Source: Prauserella aidingensis (lineage in GTDB: Bacteria > Actinomycetota > Actinomycetes > Mycobacteriales > Pseudonocardiaceae). From it: DNA of 64,000 nucleotides. How positions within the stretch are numbered: position 1 is the first letter of the stretch; each line of letters begins with the position of its first letter. Location of the stretch: the NCBI RefSeq assembly GCF_024171865.1, contig NZ_JAMTCN010000001.1, positions 248,001 through 312,000 of the forward strand, read 5' to 3'. The notes beneath the pieces are model-generated. The model was given only the letters and a program-made list of their open reading frames with translations. It had not been told where the DNA came from and did no database searches. Below are positions 44,196-52,125 of this stretch, one piece after another. The position numbers were made by a program, and so were the translations under genes.

Positions 44196-45215
44196 TCATC
44201 GGCGGCGCAGGGACGCGTCGAGCAGGGCGGGCGGCGTGTCGCTCTTCTCGTGGGCTGCCAGGTCCACACCCGGGGAGGCGATCTCGTCGATCGCGTCCAG
44301 CACGTCCGCAGGCAGCACGGTCTCGGCCGCGGCCAACTGCGAGGTGAGGTGCTCCGGGGTGCGCGGCCCGAGCAGCGCACTGGTCACGCCGGGGTGCGCG
44401 GTGACGAACCCCAGCGCGAGCTGAATGAGCGTCAGGCCCGACTCGTCGGCCAGAGCCGCGAGTTTTTCGATAGCGGCCATACGTACCTGGTTGACCGGGT
44501 CGGACAGGTCGAAGCGTTGCGGCATGAAGCCGGCACGGTGGGTCGAGACCTCACGGTCGCGCCGGACCGCACCGGACAGCCACCCCGAGGCGAGCGGACT
44601 CCACACCATCACCCCGAGTCCGTACTCCTGCGCGACCGGCAACACGTCGCGCTCGATGCCGCGTTGCAGGATCGAGTAGCTGGGCTGTTCCGTCACGAAC
44701 CGGCCGGTGCCGGTGCGCGCCGCAGCCCACTGGGCCTGCACCATCCGGTAGGCGGGGTAGGTCGAGGTGCCGAAATGGTGGATCTTGCCCGCTCGCTGCA
44801 GGTCGGTGAGCGCGGTGAGCGTCTCCTCGTCGCTGGTGGCCGGGTCCCACCGGTGGATCTGGAACAGGTCCACGTGGTCGACCCCGAGCCGTCGCAGACT
44901 GTCGTCCAGAGCCGTGGTCAGCCAACGTCGCGACGCGCCTCTCCTGCCGATGTCCTCTCCCATCGGCAGGCCGGCCTTGGTGGCGAGCACGATCTCGTCC
45001 CGACGTCCCGTCAGCGCCTTGCCGAGCAGTTCCTCGGACTGGCCCGCGCTGTACGCATCAGCGGTGTCGACCAGGTTGACCCCGGCATCGAGCGCCGCGC
45101 CGACCAAAGCGTCGACCTCGGGCTGACCGGTGTCGCCGATCTTGCCGAAGTTCATCGTGCCCAATGCCAGTGAGCTGACCTGGATACCGGTGGTTCCGAG
45201 CGTGCGGTACTGCAT
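44196..45215 (-). CDS. Aldo/keto reductase
   Basis: A 339-residue NADPH-dependent TIM-barrel oxidoreductase. ATG 45215 was chosen because it begins MQYRTLGTTGIQVSSLALGT, with ggggaga upstream, although the frame is open to 45428. The tetrad is present: Asp and Tyr in LVDTADAYSAGQSE, Lys in VLATKAG, His in DLFQIHRWD. It reduces aldehydes or ketones of unknown identity. It diverges from a TetR gene. Twin palindromic operators in the shared region suggest that TetR represses it. Confidence 0.94.
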   Translation of the reverse strand: MQYRTLGTTGIQVSSLALGTMNFGKIGDTGQPEVDALVGAALDAGVNLVDTADAYSAGQSEELLGKALTGRRDEIVLATKAGLPMGEDIGRRGASRRWLTTALDDSLRRLGVDHVDLFQIHRWDPATSDEETLTALTDLQRAGKIHHFGTSTYPAYRMVQAQWAAARTGTGRFVTEQPSYSILQRGIERDVLPVAQEYGLGVMVWSPLASGWLSGAVRRDREVSTHRAGFMPQRFDLSDPVNQVRMAAIEKLAALADESGLTLIQLALGFVTAHPGVTSALLGPRTPEHLTSQLAAAETVLPADVLDAIDEIASPGVDLAAHEKSDTPPALLDASLRRR

Positions 45216-45286
45216 GAGCGTTCTCCCCGTGCCTGCCATGTGGCGTGTGTCTGTGGACTGCGGCGGTCGGTCTGCCATGATGGATT

Positions 45287-45331
45287 CGGAACGTCGTTCC
45301 GGAAACGACAATACGGAACATGGTTCCGTAT
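45287..45331. promoter_or_regulatory. Twin TetR-type operators
   Basis: Two dyads share the core CGGAAC-3-GTTCCG. Site 1 is 45287-45301. Site 2 is a perfect 21-bp palindrome with 9-bp arms at 45311-45331. Centres are 27 bp apart. They lie between the divergent aldo/keto reductase and the TetR gene, ideal for repressing both. Confidence 0.8.
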
Positions 45332-45346
45332 CACAAGGAGGAGTCC

Positions 45347-45937
45347 GTGCCCTCAGACGACACGCAGTCGCGCACCCGTCGCGTCGACGCGCGCCGCAAC
45401 GAGAAGACACTGCTGGACGCGGCCGCACGGGTGTTCGCGGACCAAGGGATCGACGCGCCGGTGCGGCAGATCGCCGCCGAGGCCGGGGTAGGCGTCGGGA
45501 CCGTGTACCGCCATTTCCCGCAGCGTTCCGACCTCGTCATCGCGGTCTACCGGCACCAGGTCGATGCCTGCGTCGATCTCGGCGAACGCCTCCTGCGCCG
45601 TGGATCCTCACCCTTGGCCGCACTGGAGGAGTGGGTCGACGCGTTCGTCGATTTCCTGGTCACCAAGCACGGCTTGGCCTCCGTGAACGGAGGTCAGGCC
45701 GACGAGGGTGGACTTCACGCCTACTTCCTCGACCACCTCGTGCCCGTGTGTGAACGACTCCTCGAAGCGGCACGCGAGGCCGGCGAGATCTCCACTGACA
45801 TCGGCGCCTACGAGCTCATGCGCGGCATCGGCAACCTCTGCCTCTTCGGCGGCGACGACACTCGGTACGACGCGCGCAAACTCTCCCACGTCCTGCTCGC
45901 GGGCGTGGTGTCACATCGCGCGGCCGACGGGGAGTAG
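45347..45937 (+). CDS. TetR family transcriptional regulator
   Basis: A 196-residue regulator. GTG 45347 has aaggagg 6-7 nt upstream. The earlier in-frame ATG at 45320 lies inside an operator and is rejected. The HTH is VRQIAAEAGVGVGTVYRHFPQRSDL. The C-terminal ligand domain is helical and contains a segment HGLASVNGG. It likely represses itself and the divergent reductase through the two palindromes. The ligand is unknown. Confidence 0.94.
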   Translation: MPSDDTQSRTRRVDARRNEKTLLDAAARVFADQGIDAPVRQIAAEAGVGVGTVYRHFPQRSDLVIAVYRHQVDACVDLGERLLRRGSSPLAALEEWVDAFVDFLVTKHGLASVNGGQADEGGLHAYFLDHLVPVCERLLEAAREAGEISTDIGAYELMRGIGNLCLFGGDDTRYDARKLSHVLLAGVVSHRAADGE

Positions 45938-45951
45938 ATCCGGCGATGTAC

Positions 45952-45980
45952 TGGTATATAAACGGCCGTTAGTTTATAAT
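45952..45980 (+). promoter_or_regulatory. Promoter and operator of the SDR-TetR operon
   Basis: TATAAT (45975-45980) is a perfect -10 ending 7 nt before the ATG at 45988. A weak -35 (TGGTAT, 45952-45957) sits 17 nt upstream. The dyad TATAAAC-8-GTTTATA (45957-45963 and 45972-45978) overlaps it and encloses the palindrome AACGGCCGTT. The downstream TetR is the likely ligand-responsive repressor. Confidence 0.7.
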
Positions 45981-45987
45981 CGAGCAC

Positions 45988-46902
45988 ATGAACACGGCGC
46001 GCCCCCTCACCGGCCGGGTCGCCCTTGTCGCCGGCGCCACTCGCGGTTGTGGCCGCGCGATCGCCGTCGAGCTCGGAGCGCTCGGCGCCACCGTCTACGG
46101 CAGCGGTCGCACTACGCGCGACGGGCGTTCGGAGATGGACCGACCGGAGACGATCGAGGACACCGCGGAACTGGTCGACGCAGCGGGCGGCACCGGGATC
46201 CCCGTCCGCTGCGATCACTCGCAGGAGGCGGACGTCGCGGCGTTGATGGACCGGATCCGTTCCGAGCACGGGCGGCTGGATGTGCTCGTCAACGACGTCT
46301 GGGGTGGCGATCCGTTCACCCGCTGGGTCAAGGGCGTGTGGGAGCACCCGCTCGAGGACACGCTCCGGATCGTGCGCAACGGCATCGAAACGCACCTCAT
46401 CACAGCGCACCACGCCCTGCCCCTGCTGATCGAGACCGGAGACGGACTGGTCGTGGAAGTCGGCGACGGCAAGGCCGGCGTTCCGTTCCGTGGGGTCGTC
46501 GCCTACGACCATGTCAAGGAGGCGGTCGTGCGGCTCGGCTACTCGCTGGCGGCCGAGCTGCGCCCGTACGGCGCGACCGCGCTGTCCGTGACCCCCGGTT
46601 TCCTGCGCTCCGAGGCGATGCTCGAGCACTTCGGCGTCACGGAGGAGACCTGGCGCGACGCCGCCGACGCCCACGGCGGCTACTTCCGCCACTCCGAGAC
46701 TCCTCACCTGCTCGGCCGCGGCGTCGCGGCACTCGCCGTCGACCCCGACCGAGCCCGCTTCGCCGGGCAATGCCTCGGTTCGTGGGACCTCATGCACACA
46801 TACGGCTTCTCCGACGCCGACGGCGAGCGCCCGGACTGGGGCACAGTCGACGCGGAGGCGCGCGCGGCCGACGCCGAGGCCGCGCTGCCCACGGCCGAGT
46901 AG
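45988..46902 (+). CDS. Short-chain dehydrogenase/reductase (SDR) family oxidoreductase
   Basis: A 304-residue Rossmann enzyme, ATG 45988. The cofactor motif is VAGATRGCGRAIA, GSGRTTRDG follows the second strand, and the catalytic Tyr-Lys is YDHVKEAV. The serine normally about 13 residues before Tyr is not obvious: the region reads EVGDGKAGVPFRG. Either this is a variant subgroup or the enzyme is impaired. The transcript appears leaderless. The stop at 46902 directly abuts the start of the TetR gene at 46903, so the two form a coupled operon. Confidence 0.9.
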   Translation: MNTARPLTGRVALVAGATRGCGRAIAVELGALGATVYGSGRTTRDGRSEMDRPETIEDTAELVDAAGGTGIPVRCDHSQEADVAALMDRIRSEHGRLDVLVNDVWGGDPFTRWVKGVWEHPLEDTLRIVRNGIETHLITAHHALPLLIETGDGLVVEVGDGKAGVPFRGVVAYDHVKEAVVRLGYSLAAELRPYGATALSVTPGFLRSEAMLEHFGVTEETWRDAADAHGGYFRHSETPHLLGRGVAALAVDPDRARFAGQCLGSWDLMHTYGFSDADGERPDWGTVDAEARAADAEAALPTAE

Positions 46903-47484
46903 ATGCCGCGTCCGCGCACTGTCTCCGACGAGGCCGTCCTGGACGGCGTCCTCGCGCTCGTCCACCGCGTCGGCCCGGCGAAGTTCACGCTGGCCGCCGC
47001 AGCCCGCGAGGTCGGCCTCTCTCCAGCCACGCTGGTCCAGCGCTACGGCACCAAACGCGAGCTGCTGCTCGCTGCAGACCGCCGCGGCGTGGAGCTGTGG
47101 GTCGCCCCGGTCGAGGAGGCCGATCACCCCTCGCCGCTCGACCGCATCGTCGAGGGACTGGTCGGCGCGGTGGACCCGGACATGACCCCGGAGGGGATCG
47201 CGAACTCGGTGGCGATGCTCCAGCTCGATCTCGTCGAGCCCGACTTCCACGCGGAAACCTTGCGTGGCGCGCGCCGACTACGCGCGGCGCTCGAGCGCCA
47301 CCTGCAGGCGGCGTCGACCGCGGGCGAGCTTCGTGACGGCACGGACGTCGGGGCTCTGGCCAAGCTCGTCGAGACGACCTATCACGGCGCGCTGATCGGC
47401 TGGGCGCTGCACCGCGAGGGGTCTCTCGCAGTGTGGATGCGCGAGCAGCTCGAGGCGGTCCTCAGAGCCGGCCGCGCTCCGTGA
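46903..47484 (+). CDS. TetR family transcriptional regulator
   Basis: A 193-residue TetR-like regulator beginning directly after the SDR stop. The HTH is FTLAAAAREVGLSPATLVQRYGTKRELL. The C-terminal domain is helical with TYHGALIGWALHREGSL. It probably represses the SDR operon through the dyad at 45957-45978. There is no ribosome binding site of its own, so translation should depend on the upstream gene. Confidence 0.92.
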   Translation: MPRPRTVSDEAVLDGVLALVHRVGPAKFTLAAAAREVGLSPATLVQRYGTKRELLLAADRRGVELWVAPVEEADHPSPLDRIVEGLVGAVDPDMTPEGIANSVAMLQLDLVEPDFHAETLRGARRLRAALERHLQAASTAGELRDGTDVGALAKLVETTYHGALIGWALHREGSLAVWMREQLEAVLRAGRAP

Positions 47485-47687
47485 GCCCTACAGTCACCGT
47501 CCCGCCACTCGTGAGGATCCGGCCGCGCCGCTCGTCGACATCGACAACCACGCGATCCTGGAGAAGGCGAGCACGTGTGACGCTGGCTTCACCCATGATC
47601 CAGAGGGTCCGTCTCGGCAGCGCTGCGACTGGGACAACGGGGTGAAGGGCGGCCCCGACGCGGTGCAACGTCCCTACGCTGGCCGGC

Positions 47688-48296
47688 ATGTCCACGGCGT
47701 TCCTCGTGACAGCGCTCGTCATCGTCGCCACTCCCGGAACGGGCGCTCTGTACACGATCGGGACCGGTCTCGCGCGTGGCACCAAGGCCGGCATCCTCGC
47801 TGCCTTCGCGTGCACCCTCGGGACCGTGCCCCATCTGGTTGCCGCGATCACGGGGCTGGCAACCGTCCTGCAGGCGAGCGGCCTGGCGTTCGCAGTGATC
47901 AAGTACGCAGGCGTCGCCTACCTGCTCTACATGGCCTGGGCCACCTGGCGGGAGAGGGGAGCGATGTCGGTCGATGCCGGCGACTCCAAGGCCTCGGCGC
48001 GGACGGTGATCTGTTCGGGCGTCACGCTCAATCTGCTCAACCCGAAGCTGACCATCTTCTTCTTCGCCTTTCTGCCGCAGTTCGTACCCGACGGCAACGG
48101 GGCGACGGCGACCATGCTCGGCCTGAGTGCGGTCTTCATGCTGATGACGTTCGTGGTCTTCGCGGCCTACGGCATGTTCGCGGCCGCGATGCGCGACCAC
48201 GTGCTGACACGACCTCGCGTCGTCGCGGCCATGCGCAAACTCTTCGCCGCTACCTTTGTGGCCCTCGCCGGGAGACTCGCAGTGCAGAGCCGCTGA
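47688..48296 (+). CDS. LysE family translocator
   Basis: A 202-residue membrane protein with about six hydrophobic segments. The start ATG 47688 leads to VIVATPGTGALYTIGTG, the family motif, and NLLNPKLTIFFFAFLPQFV is the second hallmark. LysE/RhtB proteins export amino acids or similar small molecules. The 203 bp before it show no clear gene. It is convergent with a decayed phosphotransferase gene. Confidence 0.92.
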   Translation: MSTAFLVTALVIVATPGTGALYTIGTGLARGTKAGILAAFACTLGTVPHLVAAITGLATVLQASGLAFAVIKYAGVAYLLYMAWATWRERGAMSVDAGDSKASARTVICSGVTLNLLNPKLTIFFFAFLPQFVPDGNGATATMLGLSAVFMLMTFVVFAAYGMFAAAMRDHVLTRPRVVAAMRKLFAATFVALAGRLAVQSR

Positions 48297-48301
48297 TCCC
48301 T

Positions 48302-48575
48302 CTACCTCATGACGGCCGGCGAACCGACAATGCCGACCCGGGTGAGCGGTCGGGGACAGGGGAGAGCCATCTCGGCCAGTCGGCTCTGCGCTGCCACGCA
48401 CGCCGCCGCGCGGCCGTCCTGGACGGGCTTTGACGACGATTTCCATGCCGTCGGCCAGCCGGAGGCCGATGACATCCGAGAGCGATCGGTGTCGGAACAG
48501 GACAGCGTCAGGTCGGCTCCCGAAGCGCTCGAAGCACCACGTGGACAGCCAACTCGGCGGTACGTCCGACGACAC
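48302..48575 (-). pseudogene. Remnant of an aminoglycoside-phosphotransferase-like gene
   Basis: From GTG 48575 one minus-strand frame reads VSSDVPPSWLSTWCFERFGS ... LRLADGMEIVVKAR. The continuation DGRAAACVAAQSRLAEMALPCPRPL is in another frame. The joint is near 48418-48422 and needs removal of one base. This is the N-terminal quarter of an APH-type kinase, with the ATP-binding lysine in VVKAR. No catalytic domain follows, and a stop lies at 48302. It is both frameshifted and truncated, a decayed gene next to LysE. The remainder of the 48297-48811 gap shows nothing else. Confidence 0.65.
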
Positions 48576-48811
48576 AGGGAGAACTGTGCCACGAGCTCCC
48601 GCGGCCGGCCTGAGTGTCGCGGGCCGGGGCGAGTGCCGGGAGAGCGCTCGAGAACCGGTTCCACCGACCCGGACGAACACTACTTAACATAATGTGCATT
48701 ATCGGCACACGACTTGGCTGAACCTGTGTCGGCGGAGGGTGCCGCTGCAGCCCTCGGTGACGTCCTGTTCGTCCGGGTCGATGGGCCGCGGGCTCACGTA
48801 CGGTCGGTGTC

Positions 48812-49468
48812 GTGACCATCGACGATCGCATCACCGCTGACGGGTACGCCGAGATCACCGACGTCGCGGCACTCACGGAACTGCTCGGCGAGCCCGTTGC
48901 GCGTGTGTGGACCAAGGAACGTCAGACCCTGGACGCCATCGACCGCGACTGGCTCGCCGCGTCGCCGTTCTGCTTCATGGCCACCGCCGACGCCGACGGA
49001 CGCTGCGACGCCTCACCGAAGGGCGATCCGGCCGGGCAACTCGTGCACGTCGTCGACGAACGCACCATCGCCATCGCCGAGCGCCCCGGCAACCGTCGCG
49101 CCGACGGCTACCGCAACGTCATCGCCAATCCACACGTCGGACTGAACTTCCTCATTCCGGGGCGCGGTGACACCCTGCGCATCAACGGACGCGCCCGACT
49201 GCTGCGGGACGCGCCGTTCTTCGACGAGATGATCGTCAAGGGTCACCGGCCGGTCCTCGTGGTGCTCGTCGAGATCGACCAGATCTTCTTCCACTGCTCG
49301 AAGGCGTTCCTGCGTTCCCGGCTGTGGGAACCCGACACATGGAACCCCGAAGGCCACGTCGCCCGCCGGGCCGTCATCGCGGAACGCCTCGAGGACACCG
49401 GCATGAGCGTTGCCGAGCTCGACACCTACTACGGCGAGGCGTACCGGGAGAAGCTGTACCGAGGCTGA
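48812..49468 (+). CDS. PPOX-type flavoprotein (MSMEG_1061-like)
   Basis: A 218-residue pyridoxamine-phosphate-oxidase-fold protein, start GTG 48812. ASPFCFMATADADGRCDASPKGD and IAERPGNRRADGYRNVIANPHVGLNFLIPGRG (fragments) match the subgroup usually annotated as FMN- or F420-binding PPOX-type flavoprotein. The C-terminus with HCSKAFLRSRLWEP is also characteristic. The substrate is unknown. A hairpin and a 21-bp palindrome lie between it and the alcohol dehydrogenase. Confidence 0.9.
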   Translation: MTIDDRITADGYAEITDVAALTELLGEPVARVWTKERQTLDAIDRDWLAASPFCFMATADADGRCDASPKGDPAGQLVHVVDERTIAIAERPGNRRADGYRNVIANPHVGLNFLIPGRGDTLRINGRARLLRDAPFFDEMIVKGHRPVLVVLVEIDQIFFHCSKAFLRSRLWEPDTWNPEGHVARRAVIAERLEDTGMSVAELDTYYGEAYREKLYRG

Positions 49469-49514
49469 CAACCCGTCCCTCCCCTTCGGCAACGACGTCC
49501 GGACACTCGCCTGC

Positions 49515-49535
49515 ATTTCGCCACGGTGACGAAAT
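49515..49535. promoter_or_regulatory. 21-bp near-perfect palindrome upstream of alcohol dehydrogenase
   Basis: The element ATTTCG...CGAAAT with inner CACGGTG dyad is almost symmetrical (one mismatched pair). A copy identical at 20 of 21 positions recurs at 50724-50744, after the dehydrogenase gene. The location 64 nt before the start fits an operator. Confidence 0.6.
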
Positions 49536-49545
49536 ATCAGGGAGT

Positions 49546-49573
49546 CGGGCTGCGACCCACGTGTCGCAGCCCG
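49546..49573 (+). terminator. Hairpin after the PPOX gene
   Basis: An 11-bp stem (49546-49556 and 49563-49573) with a 6-nt loop lies 78 nt after the PPOX stop and 26 nt before the dehydrogenase start. It may be a terminator or part of the dehydrogenase leader. Confidence 0.5.
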
Positions 49574-49598
49574 GCGCGCGGTGAGGAATCGTGAGGTC

Positions 49599-50609
49599 AT
49601 GAGCACCACGCACACCGCCATCGGCTACACGCACAATCTTCCCGCCACCGACCCGGAATCCCTCGTCGCCCGAGATGTCGAGACCCCGCAGCCCGGTCCG
49701 CAAGACCTGCTGGTCGACGTTCGGGCCGTCTCGGTCAACCCGGTCGACAGGAAGCTCCGTGCCGGCGCTCCCACCGACGACTTCCGTGTCTTGGGGTTCG
49801 ACGCCGCCGGCACAGTCCGCGCCGTCGGCGACGAGGTGAACCTGTTCGCGCCCGGTGACGACGTGTTCTACGCCGGAACCATCGATCGCCCCGGGACGAA
49901 CCAGCGTTTCCATCTGGTCGACGAGCGGATCGTGGGCCCCAAGCCGGCGTCGACGTCGTACGCCGACGCCGCGTCGTTGCCGCTGACGGCGATCACCGCA
50001 TGGGAAACACTGTTCGACCGGTTCCGGCTCGGTGAATCCAGCACGGGGACGCTGCTGGTCGTCGGCGCGACCGGCGGCGTCGGGTCGATCCTGCTCCAGC
50101 TCGCCGAGGCGCTCCTTCCCGGCGTCCGCGTGATCGCCACCGCCTCCGACGACGAACGGCGCGCCTGGGTCCGCGACCTCGGCGCCGAGGACACCGTCAA
50201 CCATCACGGCGACCTGGCCGCCGAGGTGCTCGACCTGGCCCCCGGCGGCGTCGACTGGCTCTTCACCGCCCATTCCGAGGGGCAGATCGAGACCTACGCG
50301 ACCATCGTGCGGCCCTTCGGTGAGATCGTGGCCATCGACGACGGCCCACGGGACGTCGAACCACTGAAACCTCGGAGCATCACGTGGCACTGGGAGCTCA
50401 TGTTCACCCGGCCCACGCAGCAGACGCCCGACATGGTCGAGCAGCACCGGATGCTCACCGAGATCAGCAGGCTCACCGACGCGGGCAAGGTCCGCCCGAC
50501 CACGACCGACAGGCTGAGCCCGATCAGTCCGGAGACGCTGTGTGAGGCGCACGAGCGGATCGAGAACAACCGCACCGTCGGCAAGATCGTTCTGCACGAC
50601 TGGGCGTAG
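49599..50609 (+). CDS. Zinc-binding alcohol dehydrogenase family protein (MDR superfamily)
   Basis: A 336-residue NAD(P)H-dependent oxidoreductase. The ATG at 49599 begins MSTTHTAIGYTHNLP, typical of the TIGR02817 group. SVNPVDRKLRAG, the nucleotide-binding VVGATGGVGSILLQLA and the C-terminal ENNRTVGKIVL are diagnostic. Despite the name, the zinc-ligand cysteines are not evident, so it may be a quinone-oxidoreductase-like enzyme. Twin palindromes flank it. Confidence 0.92.
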   Translation: MSTTHTAIGYTHNLPATDPESLVARDVETPQPGPQDLLVDVRAVSVNPVDRKLRAGAPTDDFRVLGFDAAGTVRAVGDEVNLFAPGDDVFYAGTIDRPGTNQRFHLVDERIVGPKPASTSYADAASLPLTAITAWETLFDRFRLGESSTGTLLVVGATGGVGSILLQLAEALLPGVRVIATASDDERRAWVRDLGAEDTVNHHGDLAAEVLDLAPGGVDWLFTAHSEGQIETYATIVRPFGEIVAIDDGPRDVEPLKPRSITWHWELMFTRPTQQTPDMVEQHRMLTEISRLTDAGKVRPTTTDRLSPISPETLCEAHERIENNRTVGKIVLHDWA

Positions 50610-50708
50610 GCGCACCGGCCGGGAACGGCCGCGACTGTGGCCACGACCTCGTTGCGAAGGGTCCTCCATCGCGGCCGGCAGTCGCCTCTCCCCTCGTGAT
50701 CCGACATC

Positions 50709-50759
50709 CGAACCCCCGCCCGCATTTCACCACGGTGACGAAATGCGGGCGGGGGTTCG
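50709..50759. terminator. Very strong hairpin between convergent genes
   Basis: Perfect 20-bp arms (50709-50728 and 50740-50759) enclose an 11-nt loop that can itself pair (CAC/GTG). It incorporates the second copy of the 21-bp palindrome. It should terminate both the dehydrogenase and the convergent zinc-finger gene, whose stop is 5 nt away. Confidence 0.88.
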
Positions 50760-50763
50760 CCGA

Positions 50764-51186
50764 TCAACGGAGCACTTCGATGTCGCTCGCGATCCTGGTG
50801 ACCTCACCCGCGAGCTTCTCGAGTTCGTCACTGCCCGCCCCGTCCACGGCGGCCGTGGCGACGTCCTCCGCGGCGCATCGCAGTTGGAACAACCGGTCCT
50901 GCAACGCCGCGACCTCGTCCCCGGACAGCACGACGGCGTCCTCCGGCAATCCGGTGCGCTGCACGGCCGTGCGGCGTTCGTAGGCGCGTTGCCGGCACGA
51001 GCGACCGCAGTACCGGCGCCTGCGTCCGGCCGCGGCGGGCTGTTCGACGGCGCGACCGCACCAGCCGCAATGCTGCGGCACGGGCGTGCGCAGAGCCTGC
51101 AGTTCCTCACGGGACGGTGTCGTACTCAAGGACGGCGTCGTACTCGAGGATGACGGCGTACTCCGGGATGGCGTCGCACTCACCAC
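50764..51186 (-). CDS. Small zinc-finger protein of unknown function
   Basis: A 140-residue protein, start GTG 51186. A Ser/Thr/Pro low-complexity N-terminus (about residues 3-26) comes from imperfect repeats of about 20 bp in the DNA. A four-cysteine finger follows, CGWCGRAV and RRYCGRSCRQRAYERR, then a helical C-terminus (EVAALQDRLFQL). The finger resembles those of CGNR-like or transposase-linked small proteins. The function is unknown. The true start may be after the low-complexity stretch. Confidence 0.75.
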   Translation of the reverse strand: MVSATPSRSTPSSSSTTPSLSTTPSREELQALRTPVPQHCGWCGRAVEQPAAAGRRRRYCGRSCRQRAYERRTAVQRTGLPEDAVVLSGDEVAALQDRLFQLRCAAEDVATAAVDGAGSDELEKLAGEVTRIASDIEVLR

Positions 51187-51250
51187 ACCGACCTTAGACG
51201 GCTACTCGATGTCCATGCCGCGGCCACGCCGGTCCGGCAAACTGGACGGT

Positions 51251-52099
51251 GTGACACGCATGTGGCATCGCCATCCACACCCCTACCTCGACGGCCCCAC
51301 CCCTCGGGCGTTCGCACACCGGGGCTGGCACGTCGGCGAGCTCGACGGGCTCGAGAACTCGCTGCCCGCGTTCCGGCGCGCGGCCGAGGAGGGCTACCGG
51401 TACGTCGAGACGGACGTCCACGCGACGGCGGACGGCGTCGTGGTGGTGCACCACGACGCGTTGCTCGATCGCACCACCGACGGCCACGGCCCCATCGCCG
51501 AACAGTCGTGGGACAGCGTGCGGAAGGTGAAGATCGGCGGGCGCGCGGCGGTGTCACGACTCGAGGACGTCCTGGAAGAACTCCCCGACGTGCACTTCAA
51601 CGTGGACGTGAAGGCCGACGACGCGGTCGAGCCGTTCGTGCGGGTGCTCGAACGGACGGATGCGTTCGACCGGGTCGCGGCGGCGGCGTTCTCCGACTCG
51701 AGGCTGGCACGATTGCGCGCACTCGGCGGCGACCGCCTGCTCACCGCGTGCGGCCCGCGGTCCGCGGCAGTGCTGTGGGCGAACGGCTGGGTGCCGTTCC
51801 TGCGGCTCGGCGGGTTGTCCCGCGGCGCCATGGCGCAGGTTCCGCGGCGGCAGGGCCGGATGACGATCGTGGACCGCGCGTTCGTCCGCGCGGCGCGCAA
51901 CGCGGGCGTCGAGGTGCACGTGTGGACCATCGACGACGCCGACGAGATGCGCGCACTCCTCGACCTGGGCGTGCAGGGAATCGTCACCGACCGTCCCGAT
52001 GTCCTGCGCGACGTGCTGGCCGAACGCGGCACGTGGCACGCCGAGCAGCCGGACGCCGCTCCGGACTCGGCCGGGGCGGGCGACCTCTCCGACGGTTGA
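51251..52099 (+). CDS. Glycerophosphodiester phosphodiesterase
   Basis: A 282-residue GDPD-family TIM-barrel enzyme. GTG 51251 and ATG 51260 are both possible starts. FAHRGWHVGELDGLENSLPAF holds the HR and Glu metal/catalytic residues (quoted in part), ETDVHATADGVVVVHHD the Glu-Asp and second His. The sequence VHVWTIDDADEM near the C-terminus is the usual final strand. There is no signal peptide, so it is cytoplasmic. It splits glycerophosphodiesters into an alcohol and glycerol-3-phosphate. Confidence 0.93.
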   Translation: MTRMWHRHPHPYLDGPTPRAFAHRGWHVGELDGLENSLPAFRRAAEEGYRYVETDVHATADGVVVVHHDALLDRTTDGHGPIAEQSWDSVRKVKIGGRAAVSRLEDVLEELPDVHFNVDVKADDAVEPFVRVLERTDAFDRVAAAAFSDSRLARLRALGGDRLLTACGPRSAAVLWANGWVPFLRLGGLSRGAMAQVPRRQGRMTIVDRAFVRAARNAGVEVHVWTIDDADEMRALLDLGVQGIVTDRPDVLRDVLAERGTWHAEQPDAAPDSAGAGDLSDG

Positions 52100-52125
52100 G
52101 GTCGCACCGAGGACACCGCCGATCG

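Noticed and set aside
47485-47687. Protein-like readings on both strands before the LysE gene
   Set aside because: Short, without start or ribosome binding site, and no recognisable motif.
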